Positions 12,397 to 24,047 of a DNA stretch of 64,000 nucleotides are shown here, one piece after another (position 1 is the first letter of the stretch; each line of letters starts with the position of its first letter). The DNA comes from Neocallimastix lanati (nom. inval.). Taxonomy: Eukaryota > Neocallimastigomycota > Neocallimastigomycetes > Neocallimastigales > Neocallimastigaceae. The notes beneath the pieces were generated by a model. That model ran no database searches and was not told where the DNA came from. It saw only the letters and a program-made list of their open reading frames with translations. Both the position numbers and the translations under genes were made by a program. The stretch covers positions 186,001-250,000 of the forward strand of contig JACVTC010000023.1 of the NCBI GenBank assembly GCA_016946835.1. The letters run 5' to 3'.

Positions 12397-12995
12397 TCAA
12401 ATAAATTTGTATAATTCTTTTCTTAAAGAGGGGCTTGTTGAAAGTAATTGTGAGAGACTTATTTTAGGGAACAAATTATTAGCTTCTTTTACTATGCTAA
12501 ATTTATCTTCAGGATCTAACATTTGTATCTCAGTCATCTTCTTTTTTGTAGACGATATAGGTTTTTCTGTAGACTTATTAATATTCCCTTTACTTTCTCC
12601 ATCAACTGTCATTTCATTATTATTACTTTGTTCATTACTTTTATTGTTAATCTTGTTTTCATTTTCCTTGCTTGCTGGAATTTTAATGCTATTATTTGGT
12701 TCTTCTATGACATTTTCTTCTTTTGTTCTTGTATTATCTTTTGGTTGATTCTCATTTTCAGCTTCTGAATTTCTTCTTCTAGTATTTCTAATAATTTTCT
12801 TTTGCTGTTTTACATTTTTAATGTTGGGTTGATTTAGAATTGAAGGTTTAATGATACTTTTATTATTAGGAAAGATCTTATTTTTATCTAATTATTTTGT
12901 TATATTTTTCTTTTTCTGTGCTTCATTAATCATATATTGGGATTGTTGTGGGTCTGCAATTTTGTTTATCATGGGAGATTGCATACTCCCACACG
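12397..12995 (-). pseudogene. E5 pol N-terminal remnant
   Basis: Contains 'SLSQLLSTSPSLRKEL', equivalent to 'TFGQLLDVAPKIRSQ' in E1 and 'TFAQLLDISPKLRSQ' in E4, the segment just before protease. Lysine/serine-rich upstream part. Fossil. Confidence 0.6.
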
Positions 12996-13005
12996 TTAGT
13001 TTAAA
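12973..13005 (-). promoter_or_regulatory. E5 -1 frameshift cassette
   Basis: Slippery T TTA AAC (plus 12999-13005) at the gag end, 8-nt spacer including the gag stop, then hairpin GGGAG...CTCCC (plus 12973-12990). Same layout as in E1, E3, E4 and CV. Confidence 0.65.
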
Positions 13006-13881
13006 TGACCTTCTTCATTTTCAATTTCTGGGCAGTCTTCAATTGTATGAACAATCCGTTGACAGCCTATGCATAAATTTATTTTCAAGTCAGCTAACTT
13101 TTTAGTAATTTCTTGTATTTCATCACTATTTTGTTCTGGATATTTTAACGAATTCTTTCTATACTCAACATTTTTATTAAGGTTAGTTTGTTCTTTATCT
13201 GTATTCAATCTATTATAGTACGTCTTTAGATTATTATTTGGATTTAACTTATAGTAATTGTTATAATTTCCTATATATGAATTTCCACTATTTGCTTTCT
13301 GAACAAGACTTTCATTAGTAGCTCTTTTTATGTTCAAAGTTTGACTTTTGGTCTTAGGTTTATTTTCTTCTATGAGGCTATATATCTTTTCTTTTTTTAC
13401 TGTTAGCCTCATTGCCTCATCCAATTTTTGTGATTCTTTTTCTAAGAGAGCTTCATAAGTTCTAGGTAAATTTCTAAAGGCATTTATATAATGAGATTAT
13501 TATTTCAGACATTTTGATATTTATCTGAGATAATACTTTCAAATTTTATATTGAATTCTAATACACTTTCTCCCTTTTTTATTGTAAGGGTTGATAATTC
13601 CAGTAATCTTGAATTTTTAGGTAATGACTTCTTGTAATGATTCTTTAATGTTTGCAGAATTGTGTCATAATCTTCAGGAATTTCTTTATTTAGGCAGTTT
13701 ACTACTATGGTTCTAGCGATGCCTTCCGTTATTGACGTAAGATATTCTACTTTTTCTTCTTCTGGTACTTTATTTATTTTGTACCAATGTTAGAAGGAGA
13801 ACTTCCAATCATTAAATTCAGTTTTTGGCTGACCTAACACAGGCAGTCTACTAAATGTGATGGACTTTGTACTATCCATTT
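12996..13881 (-). pseudogene. E5 gag, broken
   Basis: Start ATG-GAT-AGT at 13881 and a C-terminal knuckle 'CIGCQRIVHTIEDC' (C-x2-C-x4-H-x4-C), which marks the nucleocapsid part. Capsid-like text in between is split by a few breaks. Recognised by knuckle, position and the frameshift signal at its end. Confidence 0.65.
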
Positions 13882-14394
13882 GAAAATTTATATAATTTAT
13901 AAAAATTTATAATTGTTTTAGTAATTTATTAATTATAATATTTAAGTCTTAAAAGTGTAAAAAAAATTTTTTTTTTGTATTAGTAGCAGTTAATAGTACT
14001 TAAAAGTATTTAGTATTATTATTTTAACAAGGAAAGTTACTTATAGCAGTATTAAATGAGAAATTAATATTGATTATACTAATATAGTACCTTCAGAGTA
14101 CCCGACAGTTTTGTTACCGTGTCTTTCGACCTCCACTAACTAACCTTCATAAATATTAAGTTATTAGTATTTTCTAATAACGCTGGTTTAATATTTACTT
14201 ATTAGTTAATACTCTACTCCCCCACGATGTGTGACAAAGCTGCTCTCTTACTAACTTACTATATAGTACTTTAATTATTTTACCAATCGATTATACCAAA
14301 AGATAAGGCTAAGTTATCTTGTCGATTATAATCAACTAATAAAACAACTCAATATTTTATAACTGTATATTTACTGCTTTTTTTTTTTTTCTTC
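13882..14394 (-). promoter_or_regulatory. E5 5' leader with hairpins
   Basis: Non-coding leader between primer site and gag. GTTATTAG/CTAATAAC (14160-14181) and a nested pair AATCGA...TCGATT enclosing AAGATAA...TTATCTT near 14285-14330 would fold. Role inferred from position. Confidence 0.5.
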
Positions 14395-14411
14395 TCCGGT
14401 TCGAAGGACCA
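14395..14411 (-). promoter_or_regulatory. E5 primer-binding site, tRNA-Tyr type
   Basis: Plus strand reads TCCGGTTCGAAGGACCA, differing at one position from the 3' end of eukaryotic tRNA-Tyr as I recall it (TCCGGCTCGAAGGACCA). It ends two bases before an LTR-like TGATAAATC. Confidence 0.65.
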
Positions 14412-14413
14412 AT

Positions 14414-15529
14414 TGATAAATCTTGGAAGTAATCTTAATTTTGATTTAGAATCAAAAAGTGATTATTTCTTTATCAAAGTAAAATAAAATTAATAATAAA
14501 AATGTTTTATAAAATAAGCACAAAAGTTTTATTAGAAAACGCTCTTTTTCTAATATTTATTATTTAATTTTTATTTATAAATTTATTAAATTTTGATTAT
14601 TTAAAATATAAAATTAAAATTACAAGTTATTAAATATTAATTTTATATATAATAATAATGAAGAAAAATAAAAAAAATATTAAAGGTATTTATATTTTTC
14701 CTTAAACTTAAGCTATTTACAATTTTAAAATAATTATTTAACGTAAAATAAAACAAATAAATAATGTTGATTTTATTAAATTTAAAAAATTAATTGAGAT
14801 AACAATAATTGTTTATTTATCATTTTAATTAAAACCTATTATTAAATCTTAAATTATTTTTTTTTTTTAAAAAAAAAATATTCATTTAATTATTATTTAG
14901 TTAATTTCATGTCGGAGTTTGTTTGAATAAGATAATATTTTCATTTAATTTTGTTGTTGATTAATTAATTTTATTTTCTTTTCTAAAGTAATTTAACTAT
15001 AATTAATTATTATACATATATATGGTTAGTTTATTGTATAATTAGATATTAGAAACTATTTTTATAATTTTGTTATTTATCACAATGTAAGAATCTATAA
15101 TTATTTTTAACAAAATAATTATATTTTCTTAGTTAAGTTATAATAATATAACTTTATTTAAATCATATTACTTTCGTACACTTAATTATAATTAATAATT
15201 TATTTAATACTATATTAAATATTTATTTAATTTAGTATTAGAAAATTATTTAGATAAATAGTTTTTATACATTTAAATATTAATAATAATTTATTTAATC
15301 ATTCATTTAGATATTAAATTTATTAATTTAGTAATTTAGTTAAACTATGTAACTAAAACGTTACTCTGTATTGTATAATGTATTCTGTATTTTATAATGT
15401 ATCTTATATTTTGTTTAATACATAATTTAATATTGTTTATAAATTGTTTTCCTTATATGTAAATTCATATTTATATGATCGAAATATCTTTTATTCTTAT
15501 TCTTTTATTTTCGATCATTAGATTAGATT
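14414..15529. other. A/T-rich LTR-type sequence right of E5
   Basis: Presumably begins the E5 5' LTR (TGATAAATC at 14414); its other end is not resolved. No gene. Confidence 0.4.
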
Positions 15530-15629
15530 AAACAATCGGTTAATTAAGGTTTTTCCAATTACTTTATGGAAGTAATTGGTTTTACTTAATTAATACGATG
15601 ATGGATATGGATAGAATATCGATCAAAAG

Positions 15630-15688
15630 CTTATCTAGGTTTTTCTATCTAATCTTTTCCTAGATAAGAGATTTGTTAAGATTAGATA
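15630..15688 (+). other. Pseudoknot-like double stem, F2 copy 1
   Basis: Stem 1 CTTATCTAGG (15630-15639)/CCTAGATAAG (15659-15668). Stem 2 uses the loop, TATCTAATCTT (15646-15656), with AAGATTAGATA (15678-15688): 11 perfect pairs. This is the H-type order. Two other copies keep both stems with compensating changes. Confidence 0.6.
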
Positions 15689-15733
15689 ACACTTTTTTAA
15701 TTATCCTTATTTTTTCAAAAAGTATAAATAAGG

Positions 15734-15762
15734 CTCTTGAGTTCTCTTTGATAAATCAAGAG
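15734..15762 (+). promoter_or_regulatory. Hairpin after the F2 TATA box
   Basis: CTCTTGA (15734-15740) and TCAAGAG (15756-15762), starting four bases after the TATA box, around the expected transcription start. Confidence 0.55.
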
Positions 15763-16934
15763 TTATTATTATAACAAATATAATAAATAATAATAATAAC
15801 AATAATAATAAAATAAATATTTTTAATTACTTTTATATTAATAAAAAATAAATTGTTTTATAAAAGAATTTCTCAAAATATAAACCGACACTCTTTCGAA
15901 ATTTAGTGTTTAGTTTATTATATTTGCTTTAATAAACTCCAAGCAATTAGATTTGAATCATAGGTAAGTATGATTCTTTTCTAATCTTTAATATTATCAG
16001 TTAAGGGTAATATTAATGATTAATAATTTAATTACATTTTATAATTAAATTATTACACACAAAATGATGAAGAATGAAATTATAAAATCAAATATTATAA
16101 CAAAATTTATTTAAAAATTAAATTTTAACCTTAAATAAGTTTAAATTATCTGAACCTTAAATAATTCTGCTTTAATAAAATTAAAATTAAAAATTAATCA
16201 TGATCTTCTAGAAAAATTGTGTTTCTAGAAAAAATATTATAATAACTTTAAAAGATAACTTTTAATAATCTTATTTTTATCAACGATATAATTTCTTTAT
16301 TTTCTTTATTGTTATTCTTTTATTTCTTAATTATTCCTTTATTTCTATAATACAATATAATTATTCTTTTATTTCTTTTAACATAATATATTTATTCTTT
16401 TATTTCTTTTAATATAAAAAATATATATTCTTTTATTACTTTTCTTACTAGAATTATAAATACCTTAAATTCGTGTAAAAATATAAATACTTGTAAATAT
16501 TTTTTTTAATTATTCTTCGTTGTTATTAAATTATTAAATTAATAAAATAATAAATAATAACCAAAATAAACAAATAAAATAAATTAAATAATTATTTAAT
16601 AAAAAAAAATTAATAAGGATAAATAATAATTGTTTTACATTATAATTAAATAAATAATAAAATAAAATAGCTTAATAAAATTATAGATTTTAGCTATAAT
16701 TTAGAATAGTTTAGAAATATTAGAATAGATTCATAGAAAAATAATTTATTCTATAAAATTATAATAAATAATTAATAATTAATAAAAACTTATTTTATAT
16801 AAAATTATTATAAATAAAGTTAATAATAAAAATTTAATAAAATATGAAAATTGATTATTCATTTAATGTATAATTAAATAATTATTAATTTAGTTAATAA
16901 AAATAATTTATGATTATTAGAATAGTTATTAAAC

Positions 16935-17060
16935 TAGGAAATAATAATAAATAATAATAAATAATAATAAATAATAATAAATAATAATAAATAATAATAA
17001 AAAGTAATAAATAATAGCAAATAATAATAAGTAATAATAAATAATCATATAAATAATAAC
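16935..17060. repeat. (ATAATAAATA)-type microsatellite
   Basis: Repeated AATAATAAATAAT units; the open frame on the minus strand across it is Tyr/Leu/Ile low complexity. Confidence 0.8.
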
Positions 17061-17753
17061 GTATAAAATACTTTTGATAAGCAATTACCACTTTTAGGAC
17101 AATTTCTAAATTAAGGTAATTGTTACATTTTACCAAAATGATACAATTAATTTAAAAAGTATCATAAAATATGGGAAAAACAAGAGGGAATTAATCAAGA
17201 AATATTGTATTTATGAAATATATAATAATTATTATATATTTATATAATACACTCAAATTATTATTTTTAATATAATGTTCATTTTATTATATTTATTTAT
17301 TAAAATTATTCACTTTATTATATTTATTTATTAAAATAATTATTCACTATTATTCATTCTCAATTAATACATTTGAATAAAAATAAAAAACACAACATTT
17401 TTTTTATAATTAAAACTTCCTACCTACTTTTTATCTTATTATTCTCTATATTATTATTATTTAAAATTTGTACTTATTATATAATTAATTATATTATATA
17501 TTTTTATAATAAACTTATATTAATAATAAAATAATAAAATAATTTTATAATATTATATCTTATAAAATATTAATTTTTTATTTAGAAAATATTAATAATA
17601 AAATTATTTACAATAATATTTATAATAATAATTATATTACTTTACATTCTTATTAAATATTTCGTATCAAAATGTTATGGCTCGAGGAATTAAAAAAAAT
17701 TATATAATATTAAAACATTAAATATGTAGAAAATTTACTACACACAATAATTT

Positions 17754-17945
17754 TTATTTATTTATTTTATTTTTATTTTAATTTTTATTTTATTTTTATT
17801 ATTATTTTTATTTATTTATTTTATTTTTATTTACTTATTTTATTTTTATTTATTTATTTTATTTTTATTTATTTTATTTATATTTATATTTATTTTTTTT
17901 TATTTATTTTATTTTTATTTTTATTTATTTTATTTATTATTTCTA
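17754..17945. repeat. (TTTTATTTATTTA)-type low-complexity repeat
   Basis: Tandem TTATTTATTTTATTTT variants directly before the coding-like stretch at 17950. Confidence 0.75.
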
Positions 17946-17949
17946 TTTA

Positions 17950-18063
17950 TTCTCTTTTTTCTCCCCCCTAGAAAGGGATTCCAAGGTAGTCAATTTATAT
18001 CTTTTTGAAGATATAAAAGTAGCAAAGCCTCTGGAAGTAGTTGAAGAGATGGAAAAACAATAG
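17950..18063 (+). other. Short coding-like stretch of unknown origin
   Basis: One frame reads through CTA GAA AGG GAT to a TAG at 18061 with ordinary amino-acid composition ('VVNLYLFEDIKVAKPLEVVE'), unlike the A/T spacer around it. It could be the tail of an element gene or a host exon remnant behind a pyrimidine tract. I do not recognise it. Confidence 0.2.
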
Positions 18064-19371
18064 ATTTTTAAATCTTATTGATTATTTCCTTATTGTAATA
18101 AATAGAAATTTTATTATTTCCTAATATTCAAATTAACTAAAATAAATCTATAATATATAAGATGCATTATACATAAGAATTAAATAAAATAAAAAAAAGA
18201 AGATGCATTACAATAAAATTGAATACTTTAACTTAATTTTGATGCTAATTTAATATGTAATCTTATATATTAATTTGAATGACATAATAGAAAATAAAAT
18301 ACATTTATTAATATATGAAAAATCTTTTACAATTTTAAATACAGAAAATTTTATTTTATTTATTTCTTTCATTTCAATTATTTCTTAATTCGAAAGACAG
18401 AAATATTGATAAAGTTATTTAAGTTGTATATATACAGCAATTATTCCTTATTTAGAAGAATAATACTAAAAGTAATTAGTACTATGTTGTTGATAGACTC
18501 TCATAAATTTAATTTACCTTTAAAAAGAATGAACATAAATTTAAATTAAATTTTATGTATAAACTTAAATTTTTAGATCAAATAATATAGTAAAATTATT
18601 AATGTAAAGAATGCATAAATTTATTAATATTTTAAAATTCGCATTGTAATAAGAGGTTTTTAATAAGAATCAATTTATTACTTCATTCTTTATCAAAAAA
18701 TGACAAATGTTGATTATTATCTTAATTTAGAATTTACTTCTAAAATTGATAATAATGTGTCAATTAAAAGGTAGTTATTAACACAAAAATGTTGATTAAA
18801 ACACTAAAGGTTAAAGTAAAAGAAGAATATTTGTTTTTTTTATAATAAAACTTTATTTATTAATATAAAATTGTACTTTTTATTTATTTTTTTTTTTTGA
18901 ATATTTATATTCTTAATAAAAAGTATTTAAAATAAATGAGAATAAAAGAAAATAATTTATTAAAACTTAAATTTTAAATTTTGAATTCTTGAATTCTGAT
19001 TTTTCTATTTTTAAAGAAATATTTACAAGTTTTTATATTTTTCTTTTAAGTTTAAATTATTTAAAATAAACTATATAATTATTTTAAGTAAACACTTTTA
19101 AGATAAAATAAACAATTTTCTTATTATTAATAAGTTTCTTTTTTAATTAATATTAATATCAATTTAAACTGAGATTTAATTTAAAATCGTTAAATTAAAA
19201 TAAAAGAATAATTTAATATAAAATACATTGTTCTTTAAATTAAAATAATATTTATTTAATAATTTTAAATCTTTTAATTTATTTTTATTAAAATATTATT
19301 TTATAATTATCAATAACTAATGAAAAGGGTTATTATTCCATTTTCTTGATTTTTCTTAATTTATAATTTGG

Positions 19372-19796
19372 TTATTTATCAATTCCTCCACTATTAGATT
19401 GAACTTCGTCTCTTGAAGTTGTAATATTTTCTTCTCTTATTGTATATGGATAAACATTTTTAATATGTACGTTTCTTGCAAGTAATTTTCCAGTTTGTGG
19501 GTCTTCTAATACTACTGTGTTGAATTTTGGTTCTTTTACTACTCTAAATGGTCCGTAAAAGTAAGGGTCCAACTTTGTCCTGTTAATTAATCTTATCATC
19601 ACATAGTCTCCAATTTTATATTGTTTCTTTAAGGCTTTATTGAAACCTATTCTGTGTTCCTAATATTTATTAGCATATTCTGAATATCCTATTGCTTCTT
19701 TTACCCATTTGTAATGTCTTAAAAATCTTCGAAAATTAAATTCTTCTTCTGTTTCTCCTTCTTCTTGGTGAATATCCGGAAACATGATTTCCATTG
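19372..19796 (-). pseudogene. E7 integrase C-terminal part
   Basis: Has 'RTKLDPYFYGPFRVVKEPKF', the GPF/Y module of Ty3/gypsy integrases (compare 'RTKLEPYFVGPMKVVKKQF' in E1), and ends in 'SRDEVQSNSGGIDK'. Interrupted on its upstream side by C2. Confidence 0.75.
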
Positions 19797-20004
19797 TGTC
19801 AGAAGTATAATTATTAAGGTTTATGTGTAACATAGATTTAAAGGGTTTAGTAATGTATTTTGCGTAAATGAGTGACCAATGATATTACTATCGAGTCACA
19901 ATTAATACAAGCTATAAATAGTTAAATATTGCTAGTAAATTTATTGATAACTACTTTTATATAATAATAAGAACATAATAAAAGAAATCTTTTTACTTTT
20001 AACA
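19797..20004 (+). repeat. C2 5' LTR
   Basis: 208 bp, TG...CA, with a TATAAATA box at 19914. Four differences from 23835-24042 by eye. Confidence 0.85.
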
Positions 20005-20018
20005 GATTAAGAGTCTCA
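20005..20018 (+). promoter_or_regulatory. C2 primer-binding site, tRNA-Lys(CUU) anticodon arm
   Basis: GATTAAGAGTCTCA directly after the LTR is the complement of TGAGACTCTTAATC, the anticodon arm of tRNA-Lys with CTT anticodon. It differs from C1's site only at the base opposite anticodon position 34. Confidence 0.7.
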
Positions 20019-20393
20019 ATCTCTCAAGATTGAGTTAAATAATATTAAGTTATGTATAAATAATCTATTAAATGAATATTTAATAATATTATTTAATTAA
20101 ACTATACATCAAACATTTAAACATCTAACTCATCTTTATTTTTTTTATTATAATTATAAACAAAAAAAAAAAAAACAATCGTAAATCATAATTAAAAACA
20201 AACTAATCTAAATAATTATAAAATATCCTAATAAAAAAATATATACGACGTTATTCCCAATAATACATGAAATATAAGTCTTATAAAGATAAGTAGTGAT
20301 TTTATTCATTTTCGTATATATTCATATGATGTAAATAATAAAATAACAAAAATAAATAAAAAAAAAATATTGAATTACTTAAGTTATAATATG

Positions 20394-20397
<4 letters not shown>

Positions 20398-20424
<27 letters not shown>
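20398..20424. repeat. Poly(A) run
   Basis: About 27 A on the plus strand, just before the hairpin array. Confidence 0.9.
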
Positions 20425-20426
<2 letters not shown>

Positions 20427-20932
20427 AGCTGAAAATAATATAGTCAGCAGCCAAAAAAAATATATATATTAATAAATAATAAAATAAACAAATTTGTAAT
20501 ATATAATATAATAAATAAACCAGTTGAAAGAATATAGTTATCGGCGAAATGAAATGTTAGCTGAATAATAATATAAATAGTCAGCAACACAAAATTATTT
20601 ATATAATAAATCTAGTGTAAACAAAAACCATAAATCAAAATATTGACTAAATATTAATAATCTAAGCTGAAAATGTCAGCTAGATAAATATTGAACTAAT
20701 CTAAGCTGAAAAAGTCAGCTAGAAAAATACTGAATTAATATTAGCTGAAATTGTCAGCAATATACTATATTTTGGTTAGTGATGGAACATCTAATTTAAT
20801 GTTGTTTATTAATCTAAATATATATAAAAATATAAAATGAGATGAGTATAGTCAGCCTAATAAAAATAAAATGAGCTGAATATTGGTCAGCATAATAAGT
20901 AAAAATAAAATGAGCTGAATATTGGTCAGCCA
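20425..20932 (+). repeat. Array of about nine GCTGA...TCAGC mini-hairpins inside C2
   Basis: Short inverted repeats at 20428-20448, 20560-20585, 20665-20681, 20704-20720, 20743-20758, 20875-20891 and 20914-20930, plus two weaker ones near 20522 and 20841. Each pairs (A)GCTGA with TCAGC(T) around an A/T loop of 4-16 bases. Spacers are unrelated A/T sequence, so the hairpins, not the spacing, are the repeated thing. Role unknown; an RNA signal of the element is possible. Confidence 0.7.
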
Positions 20933-21962
20933 TATGATAAAATATGTAAAAATAAAAAAAAAAAGAATAATAAAATAAAATAAAATTAAAATTACCATAT
21001 TAAATATTTTCGGTAATTGATTAAAATTACCATAATGAATATTGTTAGCATTTATTTAAAAAATTACAATGCGGAATATCACCAGAATTAAGGATTACAA
21101 ATTTAGGACATCGTTATAGCCATTTTTCATTAATATTCTGATTTATCAAAATACCTTATTGAAATGAAATAATTAATATATCAATTAATAAAATACCCCA
21201 AATAATAAAATTACATATTCATCCTTGAAACAAACTTTACATTATTATAAATTCAAAATGCACTAACAAATAGAATAATCTCAATGATAAGATGAAACAA
21301 AATTCCGCAAAACAGCTGTAACAAACAATTAATAGACCATTCACAAAACAACACAATTAGAATAATCAAATTTAATAATCAAATGGAAAAAAGAATCCAT
21401 AATTAACACACATCAAAACCATGTGTATCCCCATGAGTTGTGTAACTCATAATTAACAAATTATATTTATACTAAAATATGTTCAGTTTTCTGAATTATC
21501 GAATATTTCGAAACATCATGATACCGTAACATGGTTCAACATTTACAATAGAAATTATACCATTATGTAATTTGATGAAAACGAAACTTCTGAGTCAGAA
21601 TTAATATAGATATTTGCTATTATGGAAATTTAACTTTCAACTATTGTAACAAATCTCTACTCCATCATTCTAAAACATGAATATTTATTCAATCACTAAT
21701 ATCATAAGAATATATCTTTATAAAATAGGCATTCATGTAAATTTCTATATCGAAAAGATAATTAATGGCTCCAATACAATAAATAGAATAATTTCAAATT
21801 GATATAATCAATCTGATTTAAAATATTAAAATAAAAAATAAAAAATAACCAATAATCAGTGAAATGTTAAAACAATAAATTAGAGAAGATTAACAATTTA
21901 AAATACAAATCCGATATTAGTGATAAATTCAAAATTATTTTGCTAAAATCATCCATTACATT

Positions 21963-22006
<44 letters not shown>

Positions 22007-23834
22007 ACAAGTATTACGTATAACTATAAACTTATATATACTTAATTGGTGGTAACAATCCCCATCATATTTAACTAAGTGTATTATGTTCTCAGGATCT
22101 TCAAATAACTACCATTAATCAGTATCTTTGTCAAACAACGTCAATTATGAATTATATTTCTTATTAATACTATATAAATAACCTTTCCAATTAAGATCTG
22201 TGTTCAATATTTTAACTAATAATTTTTAATAAATTCAATTATAATCACATTAAAGTTTTTTAATTCGAATAATATAACTATTATTTTCTTCCATAAACAA
22301 ATACAACAATAACCGACATACAATTTAACCATTAATTGAAATTATTATATCATTCCAATATTATAACTGATCATATTCACATTTTACATAAACCTTCATT
22401 ATATAAGTGCAGTATCTTCAAGTTAAATTACATTATTTTCCTTTTACTTTAATATGACAACACCACTACATATTTTTTACTTGATAATATATTTTAAATC
22501 TTTGATCAATCAACTCCCCATATTCACTAATATATTCACTAACATCCCGTCACACAATTTAATTATCATCATCGATACACATTTAACTTGAACTTCAATT
22601 TTTTTTTATTTATAACTAATTCACTTTTAATGTCAAACATTACGTACCTATTCATATAATATCATTTTCATGATTTAACATTGCAATATTCATACCTTCA
22701 AGTATAGTACAATAGATACAATAAATAAGATGAACAAGGTGAATTAGAGGGAAAATGATGAAACTCGTGTATACAATAAATAATAATATGATTGAAGTTG
22801 TAGCTACATTACGAAATAGAGAGCTTATAATTCAAGTTTACCTTAGATTACCGTCTTTTTATCCATTTAAACTCGGATTATCGTTTACAGACGTCATATT
22901 TACTATACCAATTTTTCGGTTTACCTACATCTATATAAATATAACATCCCTTTTAAAGCATTCCAACATTTGTTGCATATTACGTTAAACAAACTTCAAC
23001 TATTACTTACGCTATTATTCATATTTGTTTAAATTACCAAATCAGGGGGAGTATACTATATAATTATTTCATAAACATAAAAATATTAATGTGAACATTC
23101 ATTATATTGAACTTAGTCAATTTACAATAACCCCCAGAAATAAAAAAAATAAAAATAATCAGGATTTCGTAATTAAAACCATAAATACACTAAAATTTAC
23201 AACACACGTCATTCACTAAATTATACTTATATAACCTATTACATTTTTATGAAACACGATCCTTAAATTCTTAACAAATTCAAAATAAATATAATCAATA
23301 AAATTATTAAAAACAGATACACATTGAACATGATAATTTTATTAGTGATAAAAATAAATAATTGAACCTGAAAATGAAACTGTTAGGTTAAAACAAATTG
23401 TTAAAGCAAAATTTAGAACTCAAAATTACCATAAAAACGTAATAAATCCCTTTTAGAAAGTTTATTGTGCCTTCATAATTCTATTCGTATTAAAATTTTT
23501 GTTCTACGCTATAAATAACATGCCCAATACATTAAAGCAGAATTTCAATAGACAAAGATACAATTTTTCAATCCGCTCCAAGGAAAAGTAAGTGAATCCT
23601 AATAAAAGAAAAATTTCTTCATTTATATATACATTGAATAGCCATTGGAAACCCCATTTAAAGGAAATCATACGAACACTAATATTACTAATATTACATT
23701 TAAGTAATTCATATAATTTTTAATATTAAATCATTATTGGTTTAACATTCTAAAATGTTATCCTATTAAAGATACTCAAATAACTATTATATATTCAATT
23801 CTAACTTTATTCCTAAGTTAGACTTGAGGGGGAG
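20933..23834. other. C2 interior, no gene recognised
   Basis: A/T-rich, somewhat less monotonous than the outer spacers. A 77-codon open frame at 22755-22988 resembles nothing I know. No repeat structure apart from a poly(A) run. Confidence 0.5.
21966..22004. repeat. Poly(A) run
   Basis: About 39 consecutive A inside C2. Confidence 0.9.
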
Positions 23835-24042
23835 TGTCAGAAGTATAATTATTAAGGTTTATGTGAAACATAGATTTAAAGGGTTTAGTAATGTATTTTG
23901 CGTAAATGAGTGACCAATGATATTTCTATCGAGCCACAATTAATACAACCTATAAATAGTTAAATATTGCTAGTAAATTTATTGATAACTACTTTTATAT
24001 AATAATAAGAACATAATAAAAGAAATCTTTTTACTTTTAACA
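23835..24042 (+). repeat. C2 3' LTR
   Basis: 208 bp, preceded by the polypurine tract at 23824-23834 and followed by the CATTG duplication. Confidence 0.85.
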
Positions 24043-24047
24043 CATTG

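Larger units (their letters stand above)
12337..14413 (-). mobile_element. E5: degraded gypsy element, gag and leader only
   Basis: Minus strand: polypurine tract (plus 12337-12347, AGATGCCCCCA, matching E1's) next to an LTR end GTATCA; a gag relative with a zinc knuckle; the N-terminal 'QLLSTSPSLRKEL' segment that in E1, E3 and E4 lies at the start of pol; then the leader and a tRNA-Tyr-type primer site. No reverse transcriptase or integrase can be recognised, so it is a broken or non-autonomous copy; the coding part has several breaks. Ty3/gypsy by resemblance to E1-E4. Confidence 0.7.
15530..15960 (+). repeat. F2 LTR copy 1 with TATA box and structured U3
   Basis: Clearly related to the reverse complement of ~41880-42130 and, more distantly, ~42650-42800. 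Shared order: a dyad with a conserved pyrimidine-rich loop, AAGATTA, TATAAATA (15723-15730), a CTCTTGA/TCAAGAG hairpin, TTATTATTATAA, then AGTTTATTATA...AATAAACTC. Upstream dyad, TATA and downstream hairpin make this the U3/R part of an LTR. Element ends not resolved. Confidence 0.55.
15961..19371. other. A/T-rich spacer and element debris
   Basis: No convincing gene. Notable pieces: a hairpin GAATCATA/TATGATTC (15954-15975) whose loop holds GGTAAG, a splice-donor-like string; a repeat of 'TTCTTTTATTTCTT' phrases at 16290-16440; simple repeats; and a short coding-like stretch near 17950. Confidence 0.5.
19797..24042 (+). mobile_element. C2: copia-like LTR element with non-coding interior
   Basis: Two 208-bp LTRs (TGTCAG...TTAACA) about 2% different, flanked by a perfect CATTG target duplication (19792-19796, 24043-24047). 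The tract TTGAGGGGGAG just before the right LTR and a half-tRNA-Lys primer site just after the left LTR set plus orientation and point to the copia group. The 3.83-kb interior has no recognisable gag or pol; the longest open frame is 77 codons and unrecognised. Young LTRs around a gene-free interior suggest a LARD-like element moved by proteins of a relative. Confidence 0.75.

Noticed and set aside
12311-13105. Plus-strand open frames across E5
   Set aside because: Antisense shadows of the minus-strand gag and pol remnant, which has recognisable motifs.
14395-14411. A tRNA-Tyr gene
   Set aside because: Only the 3' end sequence is present, beside an LTR; no D or anticodon arm. It is a primer site.
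20425-20932. CRISPR-like array
   Set aside because: Units are short inverted repeats with irregular spacing, in a eukaryotic element; no direct repeat of constant length.
22755-22988. 77-codon open frame in C2
   Set aside because: Not recognised, no supporting context, and length is within chance for this region.
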